Shown one piece after another: positions 49,821-59,209 of a stretch of 64,000 nt of DNA. How positions within the stretch are numbered: position 1 is the first letter of the stretch; each line of letters starts with the position of its first letter. A program made the translations under genes and the position numbers. The DNA lies in contig NZ_JAFCJZ010000012.1 in the NCBI RefSeq assembly GCF_018130765.1, forward strand, positions 1 through 64,000, in the 5' to 3' direction. A model generated the notes under the pieces. The model had not been told where the DNA came from. It searched no databases and saw nothing but the letters and a program-made list of their open reading frames with translations. The stretch comes from Bradyrhizobium iriomotense. Its GTDB lineage: Bacteria; Pseudomonadota; Alphaproteobacteria; Rhizobiales; Xanthobacteraceae.

Positions 49821-49975
49821 GTCGTCCCGGACAAGCGCACCTAAAGCGCGCGCAGATCCGGGACCCATAACCACAGAATCAGATTTGGCGAAGACTCGTG
49901 GTTACCGGCCTCGCGCCGCAACTGCTCCCTGGGGCTATGGGTCCCGGGTTCGCGCTTCGCGCGCCCCGGGACGAC
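49821..49975. repeat. Palindromic intergenic element, copy C
   Basis: gtcgtcccggacaagcg...agatccgggacccataacc...tttggcgaagactcgtggtt...ctatgggtcccgggtt...gccccgggacgac. It fills the gap between two convergent genes. Confidence 0.88.
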
Positions 49976-49984
49976 AAAAAGGGA

Positions 49985-50287
49985 TTACTGATCCGGCCCG
50001 AACTTGAACTTGCCGTCGCCTTCCAGATACGGGCCGCTGCGCATGTAGAGCTGGCCGTTGTGGCCGATGAAGAACAGCGTCCCCTTCGGCACCTTCTTGG
50101 CGCCCTTCAAGAGCTCGCCGGCATTGCTGGTGCCCATCTTGTAGGAAAAGGTCTTGCCGTCCTTGTCATAGGCGTAGCCCGTGTCGGGCTTGAGCTCCCA
50201 AGGCGTCGCCGGGGCTTGCGCCAATGCGGGTGCTGCGAATGCCGCGAGCGCGGCTGCGATTGCAAATGTCTTCGTTGAAAATGCCAT
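49985..50287 (-). CDS. Small periplasmic protein of unknown function
   Basis: 100 residues. A signal peptide (MAFSTKTFAIAAALAAFAAP, then ALAQ) is followed by a compact beta-rich domain (GYAYDKDGKTFSYKMGTSNAGELLKGAKKVPKGTLFFIGHNGQLYMRSG). No cysteines and no recognised family. Confidence 0.78.
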   Translation of the reverse strand: MAFSTKTFAIAAALAAFAAPALAQAPATPWELKPDTGYAYDKDGKTFSYKMGTSNAGELLKGAKKVPKGTLFFIGHNGQLYMRSGPYLEGDGKFKFGPDQ

Positions 50288-50483
50288 GTCTCCATCCTCC
50301 CCATCCTCGGGGTGCCCGGCTTGAACAAATCACGAACGGTATTTTCCGGTCAATTCGCAAAAGCGCCGCGGCGCATTCACGTCTCGCCCAGCAGTTTGTG
50401 ATTTTCCCTTCGTCCCCTCGCGACTATGTTCCGCTTTCCGTCTAGAACGCAATTCGACAAAAATATTGGTGGGGATGATTCGA

Positions 50484-50963
50484 ATGAACCATGTCATTAA
50501 AGCCTGCTCGGCTGCCGCGCTGCTGCTCACGGTGCTGGTGCCGGCCGCCCGGGCCGATGATTACCAGCTCAGCCACAACCAGCGGATTTCCTGCAGCCGC
50601 GGCCTTGCCCCGGGCAAGCTGAACACGGCGACCTGCAAGTCCTACACCTATCTCTTCAACACCAAGACCTCGGAATATTTCCGCTGCCAGGTCTCGCTGG
50701 CGCTGACGCGGGACAACAAGGAGGTCATCAACGTCCAGACCGACGGCGGCTGCACCAAAAAGCCGCGTATCTTCGAGACGGACGGCAAGTATGATTTCGA
50801 CGCCACCGAGACCGAGCCGCCGAACACCAACTCGTTCTTCGGTCCCGGCGGCTACTCGGTCTGGGCCGCCGACGTCACCACGCAGAAGGTGCGCGGCTGC
50901 ATCATCATCTCCTCCGGCCTTGGCTCCGACATCTCCAAGTGCCTGGACATGACGTTCCAGTAG
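50484..50963 (+). CDS. Secreted Cys-containing protein of unknown function
   Basis: 159 residues from the ATG at 50484, with GGTGGGG 9 nt upstream; ATG 50475 adds three residues. The signal peptide (about 1-24) is followed by a mature part with five or more cysteines (ISCSRG, TATCKSY, FRCQVSL, GGCTKK, RGCIIIS, SKCLDM) that could form disulfides. No domain recognised. Confidence 0.75.
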   Translation: MNHVIKACSAAALLLTVLVPAARADDYQLSHNQRISCSRGLAPGKLNTATCKSYTYLFNTKTSEYFRCQVSLALTRDNKEVINVQTDGGCTKKPRIFETDGKYDFDATETEPPNTNSFFGPGGYSVWAADVTTQKVRGCIIISSGLGSDISKCLDMTFQ

Positions 50964-51136
50964 GACTTGCCAGCTACGGCGAGGTGCGCTCCTGCGCCAC
51001 CTCGCCGCACCCGCCGGGTTCCCCAAAAGCCGAGCCGGAACGGCTGTTTACTGCAGTCCTGTTTTGCCTTTTGGATGGGTTGACCCGCATCCCCCGTCCG
51101 GCCAATTTCGCCGCCGGTTTGGGGAGTACAAAAATC

Positions 51137-52084
51137 ATGAAACGGACGTTCTTCGGCGTGGCCGCGGCTCTTGCTCTGGCGGCGTCGGCACCTTGCGCGC
51201 ATGCGCAATCCTTCATCAACGTGCTGACCGGCGGCACCTCAGGGGTCTACTATCCGCTCGGGGTCGCGATCGGGAAGATCTACGGCGACAAGATTCCGAA
51301 CGTGAAGACGCAGGTGCAGGCCACCAAGGCGTCGGTCGAGAATTTGATCCTGCTGCAGCAGGGCCGCGGCGAGCTGGCGTTCACGCTGGGTGACTCGCTG
51401 AAGGCAGCCTGGGACGGCGAGGAGGAGGCGGGCTTCAAGACCAAGCTCGACAAGCTCAGGACCATCGGCGCGATCTATCCGAACTACATCCAGATCGTCG
51501 CCACCGCCGAGAGCGGCATCAAGACGCTGGCGGACCTCAAGGGCAAGAGCCTGTCGGTCGGCGCGCCGAAGTCGGGCACCGAGCTGAACTCGCGCGCGAT
51601 CCTTAGCGCCGCCGGCATGAACTACAAGGACCTCGGCAAGGTCGAGTACCTTCCGTTCGCCGAATCCGTCGACCTCATGAAGAACCGCCAGCTAGGTGCA
51701 ACGCTGCAATCGGCCGGCCTCGGGGTTGCCTCGCTGAAGGATCTCTCGACCTCGAGCCCGATCACGGTTGTGTCGGTGCCGAAGGAGACCGTCGACAAGA
51801 TCGGCCCGCCTTTCATCTCGGCGACCATTCCGGCCAACACCTATACCGGCCAGGACAAGGACGTCCCGACTGCGGCCGTGGTCAACTATCTCGTGACCAG
51901 CTCCGCCGTCTCCGATGACCTCGCCTATCAGATGACAAAGCTGGTCTACGAGTCGCTGCCGGAATTACAGAATGCGCATGCGGCCGGCAAAGAGATCAAG
52001 CTCGAGACGGCCGCCAATGGCAGCCCGGTTCCGCTGCACCCCGGCGCGATCCGCTATTACAAGGAAAAAGGGCTGATCAAGTAG
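51137..52084 (+). CDS. TAXI family TRAP transporter solute-binding protein
   Basis: 315 residues from the ATG at 51137, with GGGGAG upstream; the frame is open further upstream. After the signal peptide (MKRTFFGVAAALALAASAPC, then AHA) comes the TAXI signature FINVLTGGTSGVYYPLGVAIGKIYGD. Such proteins deliver organic acids or amino acids to a TRAP permease; the permease and a DUF1850 gene follow. The ligand is unknown. Confidence 0.93.
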   Translation: MKRTFFGVAAALALAASAPCAHAQSFINVLTGGTSGVYYPLGVAIGKIYGDKIPNVKTQVQATKASVENLILLQQGRGELAFTLGDSLKAAWDGEEEAGFKTKLDKLRTIGAIYPNYIQIVATAESGIKTLADLKGKSLSVGAPKSGTELNSRAILSAAGMNYKDLGKVEYLPFAESVDLMKNRQLGATLQSAGLGVASLKDLSTSSPITVVSVPKETVDKIGPPFISATIPANTYTGQDKDVPTAAVVNYLVTSSAVSDDLAYQMTKLVYESLPELQNAHAAGKEIKLETAANGSPVPLHPGAIRYYKEKGLIK

Positions 52085-52096
52085 TCTCCCTCCGTT

Positions 52097-52200
52097 GTTA
52101 TTCCGGGGCGGCTCGTTAGAGCCGAACCCGGAATCTCGAGATTCCGGGTTCGATGCTCCGGGCCGCGCTACACGGTCCCGTCGCATCGCCCCGGAATGAC
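52097..52200. repeat. Palindromic intergenic element, gttattccgg type
   Basis: The arms gttattccggggcg and cgccccggaatgac enclose a central palindrome (cccggaatctcgagattccggg). It is a relative of the gtcgtcccgg elements, in the gap between the TRAP receptor and the permease. Confidence 0.8.
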
Positions 52201-52210
52201 GGAGTGAGAG

Positions 52211-52240
52211 TGGATGCCCGGGTCAAGCCCGGGCATGACG
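52211..52240. repeat. 30-bp palindromic repeat (also at 62892, inverted)
   Basis: A near-palindrome around gcccgggtcaagcccgggc. The identical 30 bases occur in inverse orientation at 62892-62921. Confidence 0.85.
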
Positions 52241-52265
52241 AGTTTCAGGGCGCGGGGACATATCG

Positions 52266-54374
52266 ATGTTGCAGGCTGAGGGCACTCAAGAGCCCATCAA
52301 GGTCGAGTTCGACAATTTCGAGCACGGTTTTCCGGAAGGATTCGGTCCGGGCTGGTGGGGCCGTCTCGCCTACTGGATCGGCATCGCCTTTGCCACGTTC
52401 CAGCTGTATGTCGCCGCCTTCAACTATCTGCCGAGCCAGGTGGTGCGCGGCGTCCATGTCGGCTTCCTCGTCCTGCTCACCTTCGGCCTGATCGCGAATT
52501 TCACCGCGAAGAGCAATTTTGGCCGCGCGCTCGGCTGGGTGATCGGCGCTGCCGGCTTCTTCTGCGGACTCTATCAGTGGATCTTCTATGCCGATCTGAT
52601 CGCGCGCGATGGCGATCCGACCAGGCTCGACCTTGCCGTCGGCACGCTACTGGCGGTGCTGATCTTCGAGGGCACGCGGCGCCTGATGGGCGCGGCGCTG
52701 CCGCTGATGTGCGGCGCCTGCCTGCTCTACTGGTTCTTCGGCCAGTACCTGCCGTCGCCGCTCAACCATCGCGGTTATGATTTCGACCAGATCGTCACGC
52801 ATCTGTCGTTCGGCACCGAGGGCTTTTACGGCGTGCCGATCTACGTCTCGGCGACCTACATCTTCCTGTTCATCCTGTTCGGCTCGTTCCTGGAGCGCGC
52901 CGGCATGATCCAGCTCTTCACCGACGTCTCGCTCGGCCTGTTCGGCCGCACCCGCGGCGGCCCGGCCAAGGTGGCGGTGTTCGCCTCGGGCATGATGGGC
53001 ACGATCTCCGGCTCGGGCGTCGCCAACGTCGTCACCGTCGGCCAGTTCACGATTCCCTTGATGATCAAGTTCGGCTACCGCCGTGCCTTCGCGGCCGGCG
53101 TCGAAGCCACGGCCTCGATGGGCGGGCAGATCATGCCGCCGGTGATGGGCGCGGTCGCCTTCATCATGGCGGAGACGCTCGGCGTGCAATATTCCGAGAT
53201 CGTCAAGGCCGCGGCGATTCCCGCGATCCTCTACTTTGCCTCCGCGTTCTGGATGGTGCACCTCGAAGCCGGCAAGCACGGCCTCGTCGGCATGAAGCGC
53301 TCGGAGATCCCGAGCGCCTGGAAGGCGCTGGTGACGCGCTGGTATCTCGTGCTTCCGCTCGCAGCCCTCGTCTACATGCTGTTCGAGGGCTTTACGCCGC
53401 TCTATGCCGGTAGCATGGGTCTTGCGCTGACCGTGACGCTGATCCTCGGCACCGCCATCACGACGGGCGCCTCCTCGATGGTGATCCGCACCATCTTCTG
53501 GGTCGGGCTCGCGCTGGTCGTCGCGGCGCTGTCGCGCGACGGCCTCCAGATCGTGCCGGTTGCGAGCGTCGTCGTTGGCCTGATCGTGATCACCGCCTTC
53601 ATCCGTGGTGGCTTCAAGGCCTTGCGCGAGTGCCGCGATGCGCTGGCCGAGAGCGCAAAGTCCGCCATCACGGTCGGCATGGCCTGCGCCATCGTCGGCG
53701 TCATCATCGGCATGATGTCGCAGACCGGCGTCGGCACCATCTTCGGCAGCTGGGTGATCGGGCTCGGCGAAAAGAGCCTGTTCCTGGCGCTGGTCATGAC
53801 CATGCTGCTGTCGATCCTGCTCGGCACCGGCATCCCGACCATCCCGACCTACATCATCACCGCCGCACTCGCCGCGCCGGCGCTGGCGAAGCTCGGCGTG
53901 CCCTTGATCGCGAGCCACATGTTCGCATTCTATTACGGCATCATGGCCGACCTCTCGCCGCCGGTCGCGCTCGCCGCGCTCGCGGCGGCGCCGATCGCGA
54001 AGGAGAATCCGGACAAGATCGGCTGGGAGGCGATGCGCATCGCGCTTGCCGGTTACGTCATTCCCTTCATCTTCGTCTATTCGCCGGCCTTGATGCTCCA
54101 GGCCGGCGATCCCATGGCGGCCAAGCTCGGTTTCTACGGCGCGGTGGCGCTCGCAACGCTCAAGGCGCTGGTGGCGATCGGCCTGTTCGGCATGGTCGCG
54201 ATCGGCTTCCTGTTCACGCGGCTGACGCTCGTAGAACGCCTGGTCGCGCTCGGGGCGGCGTTCTGCCTGCTCGGCGACTTCGCGTTCAGCGACACCGCGG
54301 GCTTCGTGCTGTCCGCCGCGCTCGTGCTATGGCAATGGCGGCAGCGGCCGCCGGCGGCTGTCGAGGCGGTGTGA
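52266..54374 (+). CDS. Fused TRAP transporter permease (DctQ-DctM type, TAXI-associated)
   Basis: 702 residues with about 18 predicted membrane helices. An N-terminal small-subunit-like region (about 25-170) is joined to a large permease with the family motifs GSFLERAGMIQLFTDVSLGLFGRTRGGPAKVAVFASGMMGTISGSGVANVVTVG, SMGGQIMPPVMGAVAFIMAE, and GTGIPTIPTYIITAALAAPAL. It imports the ligand of the TAXI receptor using an ion gradient. The stop overlaps the DUF1850 start (GTGA). Confidence 0.94.
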   Translation: MLQAEGTQEPIKVEFDNFEHGFPEGFGPGWWGRLAYWIGIAFATFQLYVAAFNYLPSQVVRGVHVGFLVLLTFGLIANFTAKSNFGRALGWVIGAAGFFCGLYQWIFYADLIARDGDPTRLDLAVGTLLAVLIFEGTRRLMGAALPLMCGACLLYWFFGQYLPSPLNHRGYDFDQIVTHLSFGTEGFYGVPIYVSATYIFLFILFGSFLERAGMIQLFTDVSLGLFGRTRGGPAKVAVFASGMMGTISGSGVANVVTVGQFTIPLMIKFGYRRAFAAGVEATASMGGQIMPPVMGAVAFIMAETLGVQYSEIVKAAAIPAILYFASAFWMVHLEAGKHGLVGMKRSEIPSAWKALVTRWYLVLPLAALVYMLFEGFTPLYAGSMGLALTVTLILGTAITTGASSMVIRTIFWVGLALVVAALSRDGLQIVPVASVVVGLIVITAFIRGGFKALRECRDALAESAKSAITVGMACAIVGVIIGMMSQTGVGTIFGSWVIGLGEKSLFLALVMTMLLSILLGTGIPTIPTYIITAALAAPALAKLGVPLIASHMFAFYYGIMADLSPPVALAALAAAPIAKENPDKIGWEAMRIALAGYVIPFIFVYSPALMLQAGDPMAAKLGFYGAVALATLKALVAIGLFGMVAIGFLFTRLTLVERLVALGAAFCLLGDFAFSDTAGFVLSAALVLWQWRQRPPAAVEAV

Positions 54375-54748
54375 GCCTCTGCCTCGCAACAGCCGGCGGG
54401 GTGAAGGCGCTGGCGCTGTCCGCGTTCACGCTTGCATGGACGCATTCCATCGCGAAGGTCGAATGGCAGGAGGACTGGCACGTGACGCCCGCCGGCCTCG
54501 AACTGGCGCAGGCCCGCGTCAAAGGCACCGGTCCCGGCATGGAGCCGCCGCCCGAGGCGCGGCTCGTCGACGGCTGGTTTCAATGGCGGCCGCAGCGTGC
54601 GCCGATGCGGGAGGTGGTGCTGGGTAATTCCGGAGAGGCCGGGGAGTGGCGGCTATGCCATGACGGGACGTGCCGGACGTTGTCGGAGATTGTCGGGCAT
54701 CCCATTGGTGCTAACGTCACGACGATGAAGATTTGCAACGATCCGTAG
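54371..54748 (+). CDS. DUF1850 domain-containing protein
   Basis: 125 residues starting with a GTG that overlaps the permease stop. The DUF1850 pattern is FTLAWTHSIAKVEWQEDWHVTPAGLELAQARVKGTGPGMEPP followed by a C-terminal RLCHDGTCRTL. DUF1850 genes are constant partners of TAXI TRAP permeases; function is unknown. The stop codon lies inside a palindromic repeat. Confidence 0.9.
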   Translation: MSLCLATAGGVKALALSAFTLAWTHSIAKVEWQEDWHVTPAGLELAQARVKGTGPGMEPPPEARLVDGWFQWRPQRAPMREVVLGNSGEAGEWRLCHDGTCRTLSEIVGHPIGANVTTMKICNDP

Positions 54749-54778
54749 CCCGGATGTCGCTCCGCTCATCCGGGCTAC
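54745..54778. repeat. Perfect palindrome GTAGCCCGGATG-N10-CATCCGGGCTAC
   Basis: The 12-bp arms at 54745-54756 and 54767-54778 contain the stop codon of the DUF1850 gene. It is related to the repeat at 34142. It can act as a terminator hairpin between DUF1850 and the SDR. Confidence 0.85.
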
Positions 54779-54801
54779 AAGAACAACACGGGAGAAATAC
54801 G

Positions 54802-55608
54802 ATGGATCGGCTCAAGGGCAAGGTTGCGATGGTGGTGGGGGCCGGTTCGATCGGCCCCGGCTGGGGCAATGGCAAGGCGACCGCGGTGACCTTTGCGCGC
54901 GAGGGAGCGCAGGTGTTTTGCGTCGACCGCAACGGTGCCGCGGCCGAAGAGACCGCGAAGATCATCATGGGCGAAGGTGGCAAGGCGACGGCGTTCACGG
55001 CCGACGTCTCGCGTCCTGCCGAGATCGAGGCGATGGTTGCGGCGTGCCTGAAGGCCTATGGCCGCATCGACGTGCTCGACAACAATGTCGGCATCGCCGA
55101 AATGGGCAGCGTGGTCGAGGTCACCGAGGAGAGCTGGGATCGCGTCTTCAGCGTCAACCTCAAGAGCGCCTATTTCGCGATGAAGCACGTCATCCCCGTG
55201 ATGGTGAAGCAGGGCGGCGGCTCGATCATCAACATCTCCTCGATCGCCTCGATCCGCCACATGGGCATCTCCTACGTCACCTATGGCACCTCGAAGGCGG
55301 CGATGAACCAGATGACGCGCACCACCGCGATCGAGTTCGCGCGCCATCATGTGCGAGTGAACGCGATCCTGCCCGGCCTGATGAAGACGCCGATGGTCGA
55401 GCACTCCGCGGGCCTCGCCAACAGCTATGCCAAGGGCGATGTCGAGGCGATGTGGCGCGCGCGCGACGCGCAGGTGCCGATGGGCCACATGGGCGATGCC
55501 TTCGACGTCGCCAATGCCGCGCTGTTCCTGGCGTCGGACGAGTCGAAATATGTGACGGGGATCGAGCTGGTCGTGGACGGCGGGATCACCTGCAAGGCGG
55601 GGGCGTAG
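54802..55608 (+). CDS. SDR family NAD(P)-dependent oxidoreductase
   Basis: 268 residues from the ATG at 54802, with GGGAGAA upstream. A classical short-chain dehydrogenase: the glycine-rich motif VGAGSIGPGWGNGKA (slightly long), NVG where NNAG usually stands, the catalytic Ser in SIINISSIAS, and YGTSK as YxxxK. It follows the TRAP genes and could act on the imported compound, though a repeat separates it from DUF1850. Confidence 0.9.
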   Translation: MDRLKGKVAMVVGAGSIGPGWGNGKATAVTFAREGAQVFCVDRNGAAAEETAKIIMGEGGKATAFTADVSRPAEIEAMVAACLKAYGRIDVLDNNVGIAEMGSVVEVTEESWDRVFSVNLKSAYFAMKHVIPVMVKQGGGSIINISSIASIRHMGISYVTYGTSKAAMNQMTRTTAIEFARHHVRVNAILPGLMKTPMVEHSAGLANSYAKGDVEAMWRARDAQVPMGHMGDAFDVANAALFLASDESKYVTGIELVVDGGITCKAGA

Positions 55609-55621
55609 CCTCAACCTCCGC

Positions 55622-55694
55622 TGTCATCCCGGATCGGCGCTCCGCTCCAGTCAACGCTGCGCGTTGTCTGGAGCTGCGCTTGTCCGGGACGACA
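55622..55694. repeat. Palindromic intergenic element, short form
   Basis: tgtcatcccgg...cttgtccgggacgacag, with an internal palindrome (ctccagtcaacgctgcgcgt...). It contains only the outer half of the longer elements. Confidence 0.75.
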
Positions 55695-55711
55695 GCGGAG
55701 TGTTTGGCGAC

Positions 55712-56482
55712 CTACTGCGCCAGCGCCAGAATCCCACCGGCAAACGAGTGCCACACAGCCGTCTCGCTGACCGGCCAGTTCAACACCTTCACCGCCAGCA
55801 GCGCGAGTGTGCCGGTGATGTAGGCCGGATGAACCCGGCCCTCGGCGCGCCAGTCGCGCACCATGGCGACGACGAGCAGCAGTGAGGCGACCACGGCAGG
55901 GGCGATCGTCACGGGCACCGGCGGCGGGCCGGGTGGTCCAGGAGGTGCGAGGAAGGTGAGAAACCAGCGCGCGATCGCGGCGTCGAGGATCGAGACCGCG
56001 GCGAGCAGCATCAGACGCTTGTGAATCTCGGGCCTGCGCGTGTTCACGATCGCGAGCGCGAACACCACGACGAAGAACGCGATCCCGCTCATCGGCACGA
56101 TCGAGAAGGCGATGCCGGCGTCTTTCTGCCCAAGCGCGGCGGAATGCTGCATCACATGCACTGAGGCGAGGAAGCCGAAGATCGTCATTGCGGTCGCAAG
56201 CGACACGCCGACAATGCCGAGCGAACGGTGGTTAACCACGCGGCCGGAGGCCGCGAGCCAGGTCTGGAGCACGAAATAGAGCGACCAGGTGAAGAACAAC
56301 AATCCGTGAAAATGAATCACCGGGCTTGCGGAGAGTGTCCGGTGAGCGAGCGGCACCCAATAGGTCGGCGCGAAACCGAGAAAAGCGGTGGCCGCGCAGG
56401 CCAGAGCCATGTGGAGATAAAAATATCGTGCAGGCGACGCATCACGCGCGCGTACACGACGGTCGTCGGTCAGGGTTGTCAT
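55712..56482 (-). CDS. Polytopic membrane protein, possible b-type cytochrome-like
   Basis: 256 residues from the ATG at 56482; the frame continues upstream only through the repeat at 56525. Seven predicted helices carry many histidines at helix ends (FYLHMALA, HFHGLLFFTWSLYF, VVNHRSLG, SVHVMQHSAAL, IHKRLMLLA, VWHSFAG). This pattern suggests heme binding, but I recognise no named family. Confidence 0.75.
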   Translation of the reverse strand: MTTLTDDRRVRARDASPARYFYLHMALACAATAFLGFAPTYWVPLAHRTLSASPVIHFHGLLFFTWSLYFVLQTWLAASGRVVNHRSLGIVGVSLATAMTIFGFLASVHVMQHSAALGQKDAGIAFSIVPMSGIAFFVVVFALAIVNTRRPEIHKRLMLLAAVSILDAAIARWFLTFLAPPGPPGPPPVPVTIAPAVVASLLLVVAMVRDWRAEGRVHPAYITGTLALLAVKVLNWPVSETAVWHSFAGGILALAQ

Positions 56483-56524
56483 CAAGGATGAGTCTGGAGG
56501 GGCGGCGTTTGGTTCAAACTCGCC

Positions 56525-56679
56525 GTCGTCCCGGACAAGCGTAAGCGCAGATCCGGGACCCATAACCACTGGATTGTGTTTGGCGAAGACTCGGAGTTGC
56601 CAACCTCGTGCCAGAACCACATCCTGTGGTTATGGGTCCCGGATCGGCGCGCGCTTTGGGCGCGCTTGTCCGGGACGAC
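56525..56679. repeat. Palindromic intergenic element, copy D
   Basis: gtcgtcccggacaagcg...agatccgggacccataacc...tttggcgaagactcggagtt...ggttatgggtcccggat...cgcttgtccgggacgac. The best-preserved copy, with both inner and outer arms. Confidence 0.9.
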
Positions 56680-56687
56680 AGCGGAGG

Positions 56688-58232
56688 TTAACCGCCCGCG
56701 CTCAATTCTGCGCGATCGAGCTCTTCTTCGAGCCGGTGAAACGCGTCGTCGCCGATCACCTCGGTGGCGCGCAGGTCGAAGATGGATTTGCGCGCGGCCT
56801 CGATGGCGCGGCGGCGCAGCGGATCGGCGGGCAATTCGCCGTTGGCGATGCCGCCGTTCGGATCGGTCTCGGTCTGCATCAGGATGGCGCGATATTCGAG
56901 CCGCAGGATTTCCGCTTCCTCCGATGGGTCGCTTTCGATCGCATCGAGCGCCGCGCGATAGGCGACGGCGCGACCGCGCGCGACCTCGATACCGACGGGA
57001 TCGTCGTCCTTGAGGTCGAAAGCGAGGATCAGTGGCCGCAGCGTCAGGCCCTGGATGATGAGCGACCCCAGCACCACGGCAAAGGCGATGAAGACGATGA
57101 AGTCGCGATAGGGAAAATTCTCCGGCAGCGCAAAGGCGGTGGCGAGCGTGACGAGGCCGCGCATGCCGCACCAGGAGATGATGAGGCCGCCTTTCGGCGA
57201 GGCGACCTGTTTCGGATCCTTGGGATGGTAGAGGTTATGCGCGATCAGCACGCGCAACGTCGTGCGGTAGAACGTCACCCAGAACAGACGCACCAGGACC
57301 ACCGTGAGCAGGATCCAGGCTGCGGCGATGCAATATTCCCAGCGCACGTCGGCATCGAGCCGCGTCCAGATCGGCCGCATCTGCATGCCGATGAGCATGA
57401 AGGCGAGCACGTTGAGCACGAACACCGTCGTCTCCCACACCGCATAGGACGGCACCCGCAGCCGCGCCGGCATGCGCGCCGGCGCGGTGCGCGCAATGGC
57501 GATGGCGTAGATCACGATGGTGAGGATGCCGGACAGGCCGAGATGCTCGGCACCGATCCAGATCATGAAGGTGGTGGCGAATTGAACGATGATCGCGCTC
57601 GGGGCTTCCGTCACGCGCTCCATCATGGGCGCAATGAGGCGGGCTGCGACAAGGCCGGCGACGACGCTGCCGACCAGCGCCAGCGCCATGGTCGGCGCGA
57701 CCTGGCTCCAGGTCAGATGCTCGGTTGCGACCGCACCGACGGCGATGCGATAGATCAGCAGTGCGCTCGCATCGTTGAGCAGGCTTTCGCCCTCCAGCAC
57801 CTTTACCATGCGGTGGGGCAGCTTGACCTGGCTGAGGATCGCGACCGCGGCGGCTGCATCCGGCGGCGCCACGATGGCGCCGAGCGCAACCGCAGCGGCC
57901 CAAGGCATGTCGGGCATCAACCGGTGCGCGACATAGGCAACGCCCGCCGTGGTCAGGCCGACGGCGGCGACGACCAGGGTGGAGACCGGAACCCAGTTGT
58001 TGCGGAGATCCCGCAGCGAGGTGTCGAAGGCTGCATCGAGCAGCACCGGTGCGACAAAAAGCGCCAAGGCCAGGTCCGGCTCCAGCGTCCAGGTCGGGCT
58101 CGACGGCACAAAGGCGATCAGGGCGCCGCCGATGGCGAGAAAGGTCGGGTAGGGGACCTTGATCCGCCGCGCCAGCGCCGATAAGGCAACGGCGCCGAGC
58201 AGCAACGCGATGATCCATTCGAATGTCGACAC
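56688..58232 (-). CDS. Na+/H+ antiporter (CPA1 family)
   Basis: 514 residues from a GTG at 58232 with GGGGA 5 nt upstream; a GTG at 58265 has no ribosome binding site. About 12 membrane helices and the CPA1 signatures FVAPVLLDAAFD, ALGAIVAPPDAAAAVAIL, LEGESLLNDASALLIYRIAVG, and a cytoplasmic C-terminus (about 415-514) rich in charged helices. The PPDA and ND acid pair of the ion site is present. It exchanges cytoplasmic Na+ (or K+) for H+. Confidence 0.95.
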   Translation of the reverse strand: MSTFEWIIALLLGAVALSALARRIKVPYPTFLAIGGALIAFVPSSPTWTLEPDLALALFVAPVLLDAAFDTSLRDLRNNWVPVSTLVVAAVGLTTAGVAYVAHRLMPDMPWAAAVALGAIVAPPDAAAAVAILSQVKLPHRMVKVLEGESLLNDASALLIYRIAVGAVATEHLTWSQVAPTMALALVGSVVAGLVAARLIAPMMERVTEAPSAIIVQFATTFMIWIGAEHLGLSGILTIVIYAIAIARTAPARMPARLRVPSYAVWETTVFVLNVLAFMLIGMQMRPIWTRLDADVRWEYCIAAAWILLTVVLVRLFWVTFYRTTLRVLIAHNLYHPKDPKQVASPKGGLIISWCGMRGLVTLATAFALPENFPYRDFIVFIAFAVVLGSLIIQGLTLRPLILAFDLKDDDPVGIEVARGRAVAYRAALDAIESDPSEEAEILRLEYRAILMQTETDPNGGIANGELPADPLRRRAIEAARKSIFDLRATEVIGDDAFHRLEEELDRAELSAGG

Positions 58233-58346
58233 GATAGTCCCCGAGACCGATTTGGGCGGTGCCACAAGCTAGCACCAATCCGGCCGTATGATGGATAATG
58301 CGGCCCCAAGGCAAGAGTGAAGCAAGACCTTCCGACTGCAACAAGC

Positions 58347-59111
58347 ATGCGTTTTCAAAAACTCATCCAATGGTCAGCTGCCGCGGCGCTCTCTGCGCTT
58401 CCGATCGGCGCGGCCCATGGTGCGACGGGCGGCGAGCCGGCGGCCGTCACGCAGGTCGATATCGCGCCATGCCTCACTGCCACTGCGGCCGACGACATCG
58501 ACAAGGCAACTTCCGCCTGTGCGGCCGTGATCGACAACGAGAAGACGGCGAAGGCAGATCTGGTCAAGGCGCTGATCGCGCGCGGCGCGCTTTATGCGCG
58601 GCACGACCAGATCGATCGCGCGATTGCCGACGACAGCCGCGCTCTCTTGCTCGATCCCACGCTCGCCGACATCTTCAACGCGCGCGGCGAGCTGTGGCTG
58701 AAGAAGGGCGACAAGCCCAAGGCCGTGCAGGATTTTGGTGCCGCGCTCAAGATCGATCCGAACCACGAGAAGGCCAAGGCCAATCACAAGGCGATGGCGC
58801 GCGAGCTCGAGCGTATCGGCGCGCAGATGGCGGTCGCCGGCAAGCCCAGCTTCAATTGCGCCCGCGCGGCCCGCGCCGTGGAGAAGGCGATCTGCGGCAA
58901 TCGCGAGCTTGCCGATCTCGACCGCGAGATCTACGGATCCCATTTGCGCGTCATCCGCGAAGCGCAGAGCCCGGCGGAGGCGCGCAAGATCCAGCGCGAG
59001 CAGGACGATTTCATCGCGCGCAGGAACGCCGGATACGGCCGGCCGGGCTATGATCTGAAGAAGGCGATGCAGGACAGGCTGCAACAGATCAACGGGGTGG
59101 ACGGGTATTGA
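58347..59111 (+). CDS. Exported TPR protein with LprI-like C-terminal domain
   Basis: 254 residues from the ATG at 58347; a GTG at 58317 is possible. The signal peptide is followed by TPR-type repeats (ALYARHDQIDRAIADDSRALLLDPTLADIFNARGELWLKKGD) and a C-terminal segment CARAARAVEKAICGNRELADLDREIYGSHLRV, typical of the lysozyme-inhibitor LprI N-terminal domain. It ends with RPGYDLKKAMQDRLQQIN, as does the next gene. Possible cell-envelope protection against lysozyme (inferred). Confidence 0.85.
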   Translation: MRFQKLIQWSAAAALSALPIGAAHGATGGEPAAVTQVDIAPCLTATAADDIDKATSACAAVIDNEKTAKADLVKALIARGALYARHDQIDRAIADDSRALLLDPTLADIFNARGELWLKKGDKPKAVQDFGAALKIDPNHEKAKANHKAMARELERIGAQMAVAGKPSFNCARAARAVEKAICGNRELADLDREIYGSHLRVIREAQSPAEARKIQREQDDFIARRNAGYGRPGYDLKKAMQDRLQQINGVDGY

Positions 59112-59209
59112 GTGTCTTCGCCTCTCCCCGCTGCTGACAGGCCCGGTTTGAACCCGGTCCCAGCCCGCCGCGACAACGGTAAGAACCCGATGTCACGGAG
59201 CCCAAAGTC

